Shown here one piece after another: positions 1 through 11,230 of a stretch of 64,000 bases of DNA (position 1 is the first letter of the stretch; each line of letters starts with the position of its first letter). The stretch spans positions 5,530,501 to 5,594,500 of the forward strand of contig OY756965.1 of NCBI GenBank assembly GCA_963580455.1. The letters are read 5' to 3'. The notes below the pieces were generated by a model. The model saw nothing but the letters and a program-made list of their open reading frames with translations, was not told the DNA's origin and made no database searches. This stretch comes from Euonymus europaeus. Taxonomy: Eukaryota; Streptophyta; Magnoliopsida; Celastrales; Celastraceae. A program made the position numbers and the translations under genes.

Positions 1-3000
1 ACACTTGTTGATCATCGTTTAGCAGAAAAGCAACTGAGTGATGCAAAGAATGATTTGGGTGCAAACTCTTCTACAGCCCTACGTGCTAATCTAGAAAAGC
101 TAGTTGACCAAATTAGGTTCTTTGAAGCCAAGCGTGCTAACTTGAGGGATGAAAATTCAGAGCTGAAAAATACATTGGACGATGAAAGTCAGAAAGGGGT
201 TGATGTAAAAGAAATGACCGATACTGAATTAGAGGTGAAGCTACGGAAATTATATGATCAAAAGAAGCAAATATATAAAGACCTTAGCGCTGTTCAGGCA
301 CGTGAGAGGAAGTCAAATGAAGAAACCAAAGCACTGAGGCATAAGCTGCGGAAGTCTATATTAAGGGAAGCTGAAGTTGTGGTAGCTACCCTTAGTGGCT
401 GTGGTGGAGATCTTTATGGGACGTGTTCTGAATCTTTTTCAAGTTCTAGGTGTGCCAATCCATCTGAGCAGACTCTGTTTGATGCTGTTTTGATTGATGA
501 AGCAGCTCAAGTAAAAATTCTTCTCCTCTATGCTTTATCCATCAAACTTTCTCTTTACTTTATCAACATTAGTTGCTGTGCTCTTTTGTTACTTCAGCTT
601 TGCACTTCTGAATTTTTCACTGCAGGCCCTCGAACCTGCGACTTTAATTCCACTTCAACTTTTGAAGTCAAATAGGACAAAGTGTATTATGGTAAAGGCT
701 AGACTAAACCCTAAACCCTAAATACCTTATGTACAATAAAAACTAATTCAGCAATCTGGATTTTTAAATATGTGGTGCAAGGTTGGTGATCCAAAGCAGC
801 TTCCTGCAACAGTTCTCTCTAATGTCGCAAGCAAATATCTTTACCAGTGCAGCATGTTTGAGCGTTTACAAAAGGCTGGCCATCCTGTTACAATGCTCAC
901 CAAACAGGTGAAAATTTGCAATGTTCCTTTTTTTTTAAAGTTTCGATATGAAGAATGGACTCATTTGTATAATTTATAGCCGGACAAGCCATCTTATTGA
1001 TAGCCTCCCAGGTAGGTGAATGATCTCTACGAGAATGAATGTCACCACTTTTACTTTTCATGTGATTTTAAATTATGGTGTAAATTCTTTGAACCTCCTT
1101 GGTTCTTTTTCTTAATATGTTACATTTTCCATTTAAAGAAATGGTGTAAATTCCTTAATTTATAAGATTTTAGATGCAGAAAGCTCTGCATCAAAAAAAT
1201 GTAGAAAGTTCTTTACATTTGAAATCTGAATTTCAGAGGGTGTTCATATTATACCTGACCTGTTGTAGAGTTTTTTGCCCTTGTAGTTATCTTGTCCCTA
1301 GAGCTTAATTCCCTTGACTATCATGTTTGTTATATTATGTCATGTTTATCATGATTTCATAAACTCCAGAGAGTGAAATTTTAATATTTACAGAAAGTTT
1401 ATTTAATTATGGTTCGGTGGTTCTCAAATCAATGGTTCTTACTGACGTAATGTGTATATTTTCTTTTCTGTTCTACAGAAACGCAAAAAATATTTAAAGA
1501 AAACAAAAAATTTGGATACTGTTCAGGCTACATTAAGCTGAATAGTTACTTATGTTCATGCATCAATCCTTTAGATTGGGAAAGGCTTGTTTTCGACTAG
1601 AATACCTTGATGAAATTATGTTGATTTTTTTTTAAAGAAAATAGCTAGAAAATCTTTATCTTTAGCATAGAAGTTAAGTCTTTTGATTTTCTTAGTTTGC
1701 TTCTTGTTATCTGCATCAATAACTGCCAGTTTCCAATTCCTTTCACCAAATTGCATAAATACGTTCTTGTGACTAGTTATGTCTACGAGATTTTGAAAGC
1801 TTGTTCTTGTAAATTTTGACTATTGGCAGTATCGGATGCACCCGGAGATATGTCGGTTTCCTTCTTTTCATTTTTACGATAACAAGTTATTGAATGGGGA
1901 TCAGATGTCAAGCAAATCTGCACCATTCCATGAGACTAGTGGTCTTGGTCCTTATGTGTTCTATGACATTATTGATGGCCGGGAGATTCGTGGTAAAAAT
2001 TCAGGTGCATTTTCCCTTTCCAATGAGCATGAGGCTGATGCTGTGGTCGAAACACTTAGGTATTTCAGGAAAAGGTATGTTCATTTTGCTAATAGATAAT
2101 TTTTTATATTGTTGTGTATGGTTACTTCTTTCTTAATTTTTTCTCTCTATGGGCGTAGGTATCCTTCAGAATTTATTGGTGGGCAAATTGGCATCATAAC
2201 TCCATACAAGTGTCAGCTTTCACTTCTGCGTTCTCGTTTTTCTGGTGCATTTGGATCTTCGGAGATTGCTAACATGGAATTCAATACTGTGGATGGTTTT
2301 CAAGGGCGGGAGGTTGATATATTGATTCTCTCCACAGTTAGAGCATCAGATTCACGCTCTACTGCCACTGGGATGGGCTCTAGCAGTATTGGGTTTGTTT
2401 CTGATGTAAGGCGGATGAATGTTGCTCTGACAAGAGCAAAGCTCTCTCTTTGGATTTTTGGGAATTCAAAGACCTTGGAGACAAACCAGAACTGGGGAGC
2501 TCTTGTGAAGAATGCTAGAGACAGGAATTTGCTTGTTTCAGTGAAAAAACCATATGAGTCAGTTTTCAGAAGTCCTTCAGTAGGTGATCATTCAAGACCA
2601 CTGAAGCATGTCAAAATTATTGTAGAAGGTAGCCATTCTGCCAAAGAAAGGGATCGTGAGCTGAAGGCAGCAACAGAAGGGAAGACAAAGTCTGATGGCT
2701 TTGTAGCTCAGCATAAAAGACTAATAGCTGAAGACGACGACGAAGATTTATTGAGAAGGGAAGAAGTGCCTAGTAGCAACAAAGGTTCCACAGATAAACA
2801 TGAGTTTGTAGTGAAGAAGGATCCTTTTATACCTTCAAACGGCCAGGATGAAATGTCAAAGATTATAAGGACATCCAAGCAAGGAGAACATGATACAGAT
2901 GGTGAAAGTAAAGGCAAAGAGAGAAGTGATGAGAAGTTCACGTTGGGTAATACTCATGTCCGTAAAAGGAAAGATGAATGTGAAAATTCGAGGAGTAAGT

Positions 3001-5028
3001 TATGGCGGAAAGGAGTTGACCATAGAAATTTGAATATGTTTAATGGACAAAAGAAATCCTTTGACCATGATAAAAGCAAGAGGAAATTAGAAGTTTCTTC
3101 TCCCATAGTTGAAGGCAGCGTTAAGGAGTGGAAGGCACATGATGGAGATGAGGCTTCTGATAAACAAGTTTCTAAAGAAGGATTAATTGCTAAAAGAAAA
3201 CAACAACGTGAGGCTGTTGATGCTATACTCTATTCTTCCCTCATTCCCTCGAAGCCTGTCGGATCATCCAAGCCCTTGCCTGCCAAAAGACCTCGTTCAC
3301 CTGCTTCCATAACTGCTGGCATTGATCTGCCTAAGACAGAAAAAGGTAAAACCTTTGGCTTTCTTCCAATGCTATGCTTTGAACCACTCAAGTACTCAGC
3401 CTTCTCTGCCACTTTCCTGTTTTGTTCTTTCTTTTGACGAGTACCTCAGTTCTATGATTGTGTTTCAGGAACTGAGTGAATTGTGAGTCATAGTATTTGA
3501 TTTCTGGAGAGGTATCTAACCCAATAACACAATTTCTACTATGGAAATTAAAAAAAAAAAAATCTTCATCAAAGAAAGACCCAGGTTTCCGAGATGGGCA
3601 ATGTATAGGCATATATTTGTCAGTGAAAATATTTTCAACTAGAAAATTAATTTTTCGATGTTTGCATTTTGGATTTATTACTCAATTCATGTGTTGCTTA
3701 TAACTTTCTAATATTACCATTTGTAGTCATCTGGTTCTTTTAATTCAGATTATCATGCTTTATGAATACGAATTTTACTCAATTTTCTAGAATGTTGAAG
3801 CTAGTTGACAAGATACGAAATGCATGTGTTTTTTTGCTTCTCTTTTGAAAGGAATTGATGATCTTTTACAGGCTTACGTCAACTTTTAGTCACCGAAAGA
3901 TAGATCATTTTTCAATTTGATTACTAAATGCTCAAATGTTACAGTGGGGAAGATGAAGTATAATTTAGGGTTTTGACACATTCTCAAACTTCAAATTATC
4001 AAAGTCTAAAATTGGAAATTCTAAAATTGTTCAATGACCAAAAATGTACTTAATCCCTCTTTTATGTGTTTAGGTTTCTATTTAGATCAAAGTTCATAGA
4101 TGAATGACTTTGAGTTCTTGTGTAACAGTAATTTTATTTATTTTTCATGATAGCATATCGTAATTTTGTATATTTTAATATTAAACTGTTACAGAAAATT
4201 AGATTATTACCATAAGGTCCATTCCATTTTGAAGAGAATGAGAGATTCCCATGGCGATGGTGGTGGTGGTTGGACCACTTTCCACCTTGGGTCGAAAAAA
4301 ACTTCTAGTGGGATGGGTTAGTTTGGGCATCAAATCACGAACCAAATGAGAGAATGGAAAGAGGATGAAAATGGAATGCTTTACTCCAGTTGGCAAAGAG
4401 ATCTTATGCCGTAGAGGTTAAATTAACTTTTCTATGATACCTATAATTGTTCCTGGATGGAGTGTAGCTTCTAAGTTTCTAGAACTGCATCACATGTTTT
4501 TGTTCTCTCTAATCCTACTAGGTCATTGATCTCATGATGTATTCAAGTTTAGAATTAGAGAAGAATATCTTAAATATTGTATTGGTGTTGAGTTTGGCAT
4601 TGCTTATTTGGAATTATAGAAAATATTTTATCGCTTATGAATGGGTATTCTACTTGCTAGTGAGTTAGATTCTGAATTCAATTGGTTATTTTTGTGTGGA
4701 GTTTACTGAGCATTTTTATTCTAGAGATCGATTGGCCTTTTCTTCTTTGGCAGCAATGAATAAAATAAGCATGTAAATAAAGCTGTCAATCTGTTGGTAG
4801 TTTATCAGTCTTAAATTTGGATGTTGCTAGATTCTGTTAATTAAGTGGCATTATTGTCAATGCTGTTGTATTCCTAACATGATGTTTAGATATTTTATAT
4901 ATATCCTCTGAATATTTTCAATGTCTCATCTTTATTACACCTTGACAGTTAAACAGGCATCCTCAACTACCGTTCAGACCCATCGGCACCGCAGTAAAAA
5001 GGACAAATCTACTAAGAACTTCGGATAA
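1..5028 (+). CDS. SEN1/UPF1-like superfamily 1 helicase, C-terminal part (5' end outside window)
   Basis: Six exons are visible: 1-510, 626-691, 782-907, 1830-2074, 2159-3345 and 4949-5028 (stop TAA 5026-5028), all with GT-AG introns and compatible phases. The product is the ATPase/helicase end of a SEN1-type RNA/DNA helicase, a nuclear family acting in transcription termination and RNA processing. Order of motifs: a coiled, charged segment (55-360); motif II DEAAQ at the exon 1 end; GDPKQLPAT (motif III) in exon 3; YRMHPEI opening exon 4; TVDGFQGREVD (motif V) and RRMNVALTRAK (motif VI) in exon 5. After the helicase core comes a tail of about 300 residues rich in Lys, Glu and Ser with basic stretches such as KRPRSP, probably nuclear targeting. 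The Walker A motif lies upstream of the window. The frame is open throughout, so the gene looks functional. It resembles the large plant SEN1-like proteins; the exact orthologue cannot be fixed without the N-terminus. Confidence 0.9.
3346..4948 (+). other. last intron of the SEN1-like helicase gene
   Basis: This 1.6-kb intron separates the last large exon (ending with a phase-1 G at 3345) from a 26-codon terminal exon. The donor is gtaaaac and the acceptor ttgacag. The joined codon GTT keeps the frame, and the terminal exon encodes a basic Lys/Arg/Ser-rich tail. If the intron were retained, the protein would end about 30 codons later at 3435-3437. No gene or clear transposon was recognised inside it. 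Confidence 0.7.
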
Positions 5029-5179
5029 GTTGTCGAGTTTTTTTTCCCATGATTTAGTCTCTGGCAACAAGATGGGAGAGAGAATGGAATCTGATGCATT
5101 CATGGTGGGGTAGTCATCTAGCCTTTAATAGTCCTCTTGAAAACTGATAATATGAGGTGACTAATTTTTAAGGCTGGGT

Positions 5180-5207
5180 TATATATATATATATATATAT
5201 ATATATA
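5180..5207. repeat. (AT)n microsatellite
   Basis: About 14 uninterrupted AT dinucleotides, followed by a short CA/TA-rich stretch, just downstream of the helicase gene stop. Confidence 0.95.
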
Positions 5208-6450
5208 CGCACACATATATAGCAGTTCACCTCCCCACTTTTGTTGCCTTTGAAATGTGTGTATATTACCTTTGTAATATTTCTTTGACGAATTGTTCGT
5301 CTCCAAAGATATCCATCTTTTGTTCTTTTGTGAATAAGTGTAAATTACACCCCTCTTTAGGACAGACTACAAAAAATATCCAAAATCCTAATTTGGTGTG
5401 TCAATCGTTTTATGATTGTTACAAGAGCAAGTGTAATGGTAACAAATTTTGGAGTGCTGTAAGTTTTGATGTGTATAGAGATTAGATTGAAAAAAATTAT
5501 ATTGAAAGATGTATGAAAAATGGTATAAAAGTGTGAAAGATTTTGAAATTTGATATTTGGAGTGTTGATTAATAGAAAGTTTAAAAAATTGTATTGAAAG
5601 ATGTGTTTTGTTGATATGATTGTATTGGGAGATGTGTTTTGTTGATATGATTGTATTGGGAGACGTGTTTTGTTAACGTGTATAAGTGAGACTCAATTAT
5701 GTATAATAGAAGTGAGACTCAATTATCTATAATAGAAGTGAGACTTAGGGGTGTAAACGAGCCGAGCAGCTTGTGAGCGGCTTGGCGTTCGGCTCGAAAA
5801 AAGCTCGTTCGTGTTCGGTTCGATTCATAAATGAGCCGAGCTTGAGCTTCATTTTAGAGCTCGATTCATAAACGAGCCAAGCTTGAGCAACACGAAGCTC
5901 GGCTCGTTAAAGCTCGCGAGCTAGCTCGTTGGCTCGGCTCGTGGCTCGGCTCGATTATATTATAACATATATATATATATATATATTTATATTCATAGTT
6001 ATTAGTTATTATTTAACGTATATAACTACATAACAAATATAATAGGATATCATGTAGGTTTATTATCTCAACTATATAATAATATAATAAAGTTAATAAA
6101 AGTATTACTATATGAATCCATAAATTGAAATTTAAATATACCAAAATATTAATTGAAGCCCTAGATGGGATATCCCTAACAAGTAAGAAAGCCACAGAAG
6201 TTCTAGCCGCCTCAGTCCTCAAAAGTACCCGTTCATGCTTCATCCTTCGACTCCCGTCGGCGCTGCCTCTCCCACTCTCGTCGGCGCTGCCTCTCTCTTG
6301 TAAGATTATCTTTGTCTCTGTTTGCTTTTCTCACTCGTCTTTGATCTCTGCCGTTTACTTTTGTTCATTTTTTGTATGGATCTCGTCTTTGATCTTTGTT
6401 TGCTCGATAACATAATCATCTAATATTTGTCCTTAGCTTACATAATCATG

Positions 6451-6677
6451 TTCCAACTAGTAGCTTTATCGGCATGCATTTGTTTATAATCAAAGTTAAA
6501 GTAGAACTACCCTCCTTTAATTTGTCATTTTTGACCAACAATTGAAGAATCAAGTTCCAACAAGTAGCTTTGTTGGCATGCATTTGTTTATAATAAAAGT
6601 AGAAGTACCCTCCTTTAATTTGTCATCTTTGACCAACAATTGAAGAATCAAGTTCCAACAAGCAGCTTTGTCGGCAT
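6451..6677 (+). repeat. tandem repeat of about 100 bp in the hAT 5' region
   Basis: The unit starting ttccaacaagtagctttg recurs at 6451, 6555 and 6653 (periods 104 and 98; the third copy is partial). It lies between the likely 5' untranslated region and the transposase start codon of the hAT element, so it is probably an internal duplication of the leader. Confidence 0.8.
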
Positions 6678-6741
6678 GAAACAAATTATTAAATTGATTT
6701 GATCTTTTGGTTTTAATTCAAGTTAATTTTGTATTTCTTCC

Positions 6742-7730
6742 ATGAATTTCGTCAGTATGGAGAACCAAGCAATGAACTCCATTTCAGTGAATGGATCTAC
6801 CCAAGATTCGACAACGAATCCTATACTGGACAACTCAAGTTGTCATGATGCCAATGAGGGGAGCAAGAATGCAGAGGAAAATCCTATTGAGATTGAAGAT
6901 GATGAACAAGAGAATCCTTTTGAGCAAAAGAAGAGGAAGAAAACATCGAAAGCATGGGATGAATTCAAAGAAATCGTACTTACGGATGGTAGTAAGAAGA
7001 TGGAATGCATTCATTGCAGACATCGTCTTGGAGTTGTTAAATCGGGTGCTACAACACAGTTTAATCGACACTTGAAGAATTGTGTTCGACGACAAATTTT
7101 CATGAGGGGACAACAACAAATTTCAATCACTACAGTTACTGCAAAGTCAGAAAGCGTCAATGCGGTCCAAAACTTCAAATATGATGAGGCAAAGGTTAGA
7201 GAGATTTTTTCTCATATGATTCTGGTGCATGAGTTACCATTTTCCTTTGCTGAATATGATGTGTTCAATTTGTTGATGAGAAATGTGTCTCCTAATTGGG
7301 AAAAATTTAGTCGAGCAACAGCTAAAAAACTTTGTGTTAGTAGCTATGATCTTGAGAAAAACAAGATAAAGACTCTATTGAAAAGTGTGAATAGAGTTAG
7401 TGTAACAACTGATTTGTGGAAATTACTACTGTTGCTATACCTATTACTACTGTTGCTTCTGAATCGGCTTTTAGTGCTGGTGGTAGAGTTATTGAGCCAC
7501 ACCGTGCATCTTTGGGTACTGATACTGTTCAAGTCTTAATGTGTGGTTGTGATTGGCTTAAAGATTACTATGGCATCAAAAGGAAAGGAAAAGTAAGTTT
7601 TGAACTTCTTTTAAAACATTATTTCTTTTATAGTGTGTGATAGTGATATTCAATATAACTTACTAATGTTTTTCTTTGCATGATAACTGATAAGGTTGGC
7701 AATAGCATCATTGAGTTTTCGCTTCCATAA
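6742..7730 (+). pseudogene. hAT transposase with BED finger, catalytic core deleted
   Basis: The frame from 6742 encodes an acidic N-terminus, then a BED-type zinc finger (AWDEFKEI, CIHC, HLKNC) at about residues 70-115, and reaches the start of the RNase H-like core at VTTDLW (about 7405-7422). There the sequence jumps directly to the hAT C-terminal dimerisation segment in another frame (TTVASESAFSAGGR, about 7455-7500). That segment runs to a donor site at 7593, with a small terminal exon 7695-7730 ending TAA. About 400 residues usual for the family, with the catalytic acidic residues, are missing. At the junction the sequence attactactgttgct occurs twice in 40 bp (see findings). It is not expected to make an active transposase. 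Confidence 0.88.
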
Positions 7731-8570
7731 GCTTGAAGACAAAGTTGTGGCATATCACAATTAACGGTTAGTCTTGAATCTTGATGTATTTACATTTATT
7801 TTCATAATTTTTTTCCTTTTTTATTTTTGTTGAAGTTGTAAATTTTAGTAACACATTCCATTTATAAACTTTCTCCAGCTGCAGGAGGCTGTAGGAGCAG
7901 GAACTAGGAAGATGGACATTTTAATTAATATTGTTTATTTGTTTTGAGTTTTGAATATTAGCTTTGCTATTGGTTTAGTTTTTGGAGGTGATAAACATTT
8001 TGATTAATATTGTTTATTTGTTTAAGTTTTGAATATTAAAATTGTTGTTGATTTTGGTTTTGAATATTAATCTTGTCGAGCTCGAGCTCGTTAATGGATT
8101 TATCGAGCTTTAAACGAGCCGAGCTCGAGCTCGTTAATGGATTTACCGAACTTTAAACGAGCCGAGCTCGAGCTATCTAAATCACTTATCGAGCCGAGCT
8201 CGAACGTAAATTTTAGCTCAAGTCGAGCTCGAGCTCGAGCTCGAGCTTCTCATATTTGAACCGAGCCGAGCTCGAGTACCTTAAAACTCGGCTCGGCTCG
8301 GCTCGATTACACCCCTAGTGAGACTCAATCAAAAAGTTTGGTGTGATAAGTGAGGGAGCATTGGACTTGCTCTAAGGGATATGATAAAAAAAATAAACCA
8401 CTATAAAATAACAAATCCACCCACTCACCTATGTGTACGGCCTAACCCACTCTAAAATAACCACCCCCTCCTTATGCGCATGAATTCATCTCTTTTTGGT
8501 ATGCGCGCATGTATGAGATGAGTTTTGAGCCAGTGTAACTAGGTTTGATTTTTTTTTTTGATAAAATTGA

Positions 8571-8594
8571 TATATATATATATATATATATATA
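8571..8594. repeat. (AT)n microsatellite
   Basis: Twelve TA units directly abut the left terminal inverted repeat of the following Mutator-type element. A second TA/CA-rich run (9547-9592) lies at its right end, so the element probably inserted into a simple repeat and its target duplication cannot be read. Confidence 0.9.
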
Positions 8595-8595
8595 G

Positions 8596-9546
8596 GAATG
8601 TCTCTACGAGCGATCCCGTGTAGGAGCATTCGTGTGGGACACTTTCTGGCAGTCCTAGTGGATAGCCAAATCCTCTGTTTTTTTATATAAAAAAAATCTG
8701 GACAAACGTTTTGTTTTCTCTATCCCTCTCTCTCTCTCTCCTCGACTCCATCTCTCTCTGCAAACTAAACACCCATGCCTCTCAATCTCTCTGCAACTTG
8801 GGTGAACTTAGAGAATGAAACATCAAATGAAGACTTTAACCCGTGATTGCGAACCGTACCCATCCCTTGTTCAGATTTATGAAGCTCGCGACCAAGAGAT
8901 TGAGATACCCATTTTGTAACCTCTGATTTGGTCTCCTCTCTCTTGTGAACCTCACTTTCGAACATCAGTGATTCTTCTGCGGCTTTGATATGGCAACGCA
9001 CCATCTGTGAACCTCTCTTCCACACCATCGATGAATCTCGCTTCTGGTCATCTCTGGGTGTTCTTGTCCAGTCTCTTTCGCGACTTTGATATTCACTCTA
9101 GAGTTGCGAATTTGCTAGTTCTTCCGGTGATTTCTGGTTTAAGTGATTTCTAGTTCTTTTCGTTTGGTCTGGTATCGTGATCTTGTATTTGCAAATTTTG
9201 TATTTGGAAATTGTCCAATCCTGAATATTTTGTAAAAGTTGTGCTTGTTTTGTTGTAAAAAGCGATTGTATGTCTTGTGCTTAATTGTCCTTCATAGAAT
9301 TGTTGTAAAAAAATCCCTGTCTTTGGCGAATAAAATGAGAAGACATTGATGCCTGTGACTTGTTGAGAGGCATGAATGTTTAGTTTGCATAGAGAGATGG
9401 AGTCGAGGAGAGAGAGAGGGATAGAGAAAACAAAACATTTGTCCATATTTTTTTTATTTTAAAAAAAGGATTTGGCCGTCCACGTGGACGGCCAGAAAGT
9501 GTCCTGCACGAATGCTCATATGTGGGATCCCTCGTAGGAGCATTCA
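8596..9546. mobile_element. non-autonomous Mutator-type element with ~190-bp terminal inverted repeats
   Basis: The left end (8596 to about 8790) and right end (about 9358-9546) are inverted copies of each other. Shared blocks include gagcattcgtg, ggacactttctggc, gccaaatcc, gttttgttttctctatccc and ctcgactccatctctct. Such long inverted ends with a short unrelated interior fit a non-autonomous Mutator-like element. The interior holds no transposase. An 87-codon open frame (8765-9028, minus) starts in one repeat and has no recognisable domain. Flanking simple repeats hide the target duplication. Confidence 0.75.
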
Positions 9547-9779
9547 TGTATATATATATACACACATACATACATATATACATACATAAAACTATGTCTC
9601 GCTTGTCCATTAGAGTTGAAAAAACCATGTTCAAAGATCATTGAATCGGGGCGTAAGGATGCTTAGTTGTGTCTGTGAGGTTCCCGTGTAGTGGGATTGT
9701 TTTGGGTGGTAGTGGTGCCTTTTTCTTTGTGGAGGGGTGCCCTGCCCTTTAGTACTGGTCTTCACAGCCGGTTCACGAA

Positions 9780-10794
9780 GAGAATGCTAGAAAGTTTGAA
9801 TATGTCCCTCAACTTTTTTAGCCAACTGACTTTAACATGTCTTTTTGATACTTGAACTGTTCTATGAACATTTGTACATTGACGGTACAGTCGATGTCAT
9901 CCTCTTCAAGTAACTGGTATGGAAATAGATAAAGCTTTCTTCAAAATTGATCAGTGGCATCAAGCGGTATAGTCTGACCTTTGGCTCACGTACATTGCTA
10001 ATTCGTGAGCACACGGTAGTCTGCAGCTCCTACGAATTTGACATCTGCATCTGTAAGCAACCTCTCCAACATCTTTTGACCGCCCAAACCTTACCCAAAT
10101 GAGATCTAACGCCTCGATTGAAACAAAATCATGTAAATCCTGAAAGAAATATATGTTGAATTTGTGTGAGACTATGGTTCTGCTTCTCTCAATGCTTGCT
10201 TTGATAGTATGTCCTGTGACTATATAACCTGATGAATCCATCTGATGGATCTCTCCAAGTCTGACTGTGATGAACACAAATATCTTTTCAACTTAGGATA
10301 CTGACTCAATACCCTATTAGTCGTGTGGTTTTCGAAATGCAGATATTTATCAGTTTAGGCGGACACACATATCTCCTTATATGGTGTCAGCCATATATCT
10401 TTTTAGATATTGTAACACTCTTGGAAACTTCTATAAGACTACTTCAAGGCATTCCGTATTACTTACATACGCACTCTCATTTTTCAGATTCGAGAACTGC
10501 AGTCCACTTGCAATAGAATGCATTCCAAGCTCTATTGTCTTGTATTGATGGCTTGCAACTCATTAAGATACATCAATAGATGTGCCGTCTATAGAGTAGT
10601 TTCAAAGCGTCAGAAAATATATGAGCACAGGCTTTCATCAGTTTGAGCTCTCTATCTGTAACTATAACTCGTGGTCCAGTGCATTCATTTGTTGTAGATC
10701 GCAAACATTCGAATGCCCAGGTATAACTGGCCTCTTTTTCTGAATTCAAATATGCGAACGCTATGCAAAATGTCAGACTAGTTGAAGTCACACC
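9780..10794 (-). pseudogene. Mutator-like transposase, catalytic to SWIM-finger part (decayed)
   Basis: Read on the minus strand from the edge of the nested hAT element. At 10573-10790 comes the MULE transposase core (SLTFCIAFAYLNSEKEAS, CLRSTTN, VIVTDRELKLMKA, a DDE-type segment with the Asp of VTDRE). Next is the HFENHTTNRVESQ region near 10300-10350, then a SWIM-type zinc finger (CRC, CRLPCAHELA) near 9990-10040. Several frameshifts and stops lie between these blocks, so the gene is dead. The N-terminal part of the same gene is at 21382-21910, displaced by the nested hAT element. Confidence 0.85.
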
Positions 10795-11230
10795 CAGGGT
10801 TGGCAACGGGGCGGGGCGGGGGCGGGTTTGCCTTTCCCATCCCCACCCCCGAAACTAAACCCCGGCCTATCCCCAGCCCCGTCCTCGAGTTTTGAGGTTC
10901 GGGGACCCGACGGGAATGGGGAACACCCATCCCCGAACCCTAAATCCGAACCCGACGTCATCAATATCAAAAAATAAAAAAGCTACACAATCAGTTATCA
11001 ATATATGATAATAACAGTCTAACAATTCCAAATTACATCAAAAATCATGATCATCTCTCAATCAATACATAATACTAACAAGTCCAAAATCCAAATTACA
11101 TATTAAACATAAACAACAAGCAAGTCCAAATTACATATTAAATAACAACCAATATTTAACAAGTTAACAAGTCCATAACCAAATTCCAAATCAGAGTATT
11201 ACAATACAACATTGAAACTTGAATATGATA

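Larger units (their letters stand above)
5746..8317 (+). mobile_element. hAT DNA transposon, internally deleted (2572 bp)
   Basis: Terminal inverted repeats are TAGGGGTGTAAACGAGCC at the left and the complement of TAGGGGTGTAATCGAGCC at the right. They are flanked by a perfect 8-bp target duplication gtgagact (5738-5745 and 8318-8325), the hallmark of hAT elements. Both ends carry dense subterminal arrays of GAGCTCGAGC/CGAGCCGAGC motifs (5757-5960 and 8075-8305), which in hAT elements are typical transposase-binding regions. The coding part keeps the BED zinc finger and the C-terminal dimerisation segment but lacks the catalytic middle, so the copy would depend on a transposase supplied elsewhere. 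Confidence 0.93.
5425..8374. mobile_element. MITE split by a hAT insertion
   Basis: The outer ends are imperfect inverted repeats: gagcaagtgtaatgg at 5425 and its counterpart ccattggacttgctc-like sequence ending near 8374. Without the hAT element the unit is only about 370 bp, AT-rich and non-coding, which fits a MITE. It contains short tandem repeats: three copies of a roughly 31-bp unit around 5590-5680 and repeats of aagtgagactcaatta around 5700-5745. The hAT element landed in the latter. The target duplication of the MITE itself is not clear. Confidence 0.5.

Noticed and set aside
4199..4396. Possible MITE in the last helicase intron (ggtccattcc ... ggaatgc)
   Set aside because: The apparent inverted ends are too short and no target duplication is visible.
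5757..5960. GAGCTCG-rich arrays considered as a CpG island or promoter
   Set aside because: They are subterminal repeats of the hAT element, mirrored at 8075-8305.
8765..9028. 87-codon minus-strand frame in the Mutator-type element
   Set aside because: Starts in the interior and ends in an inverted end; no domain. Kept only as a note on possible gene capture.
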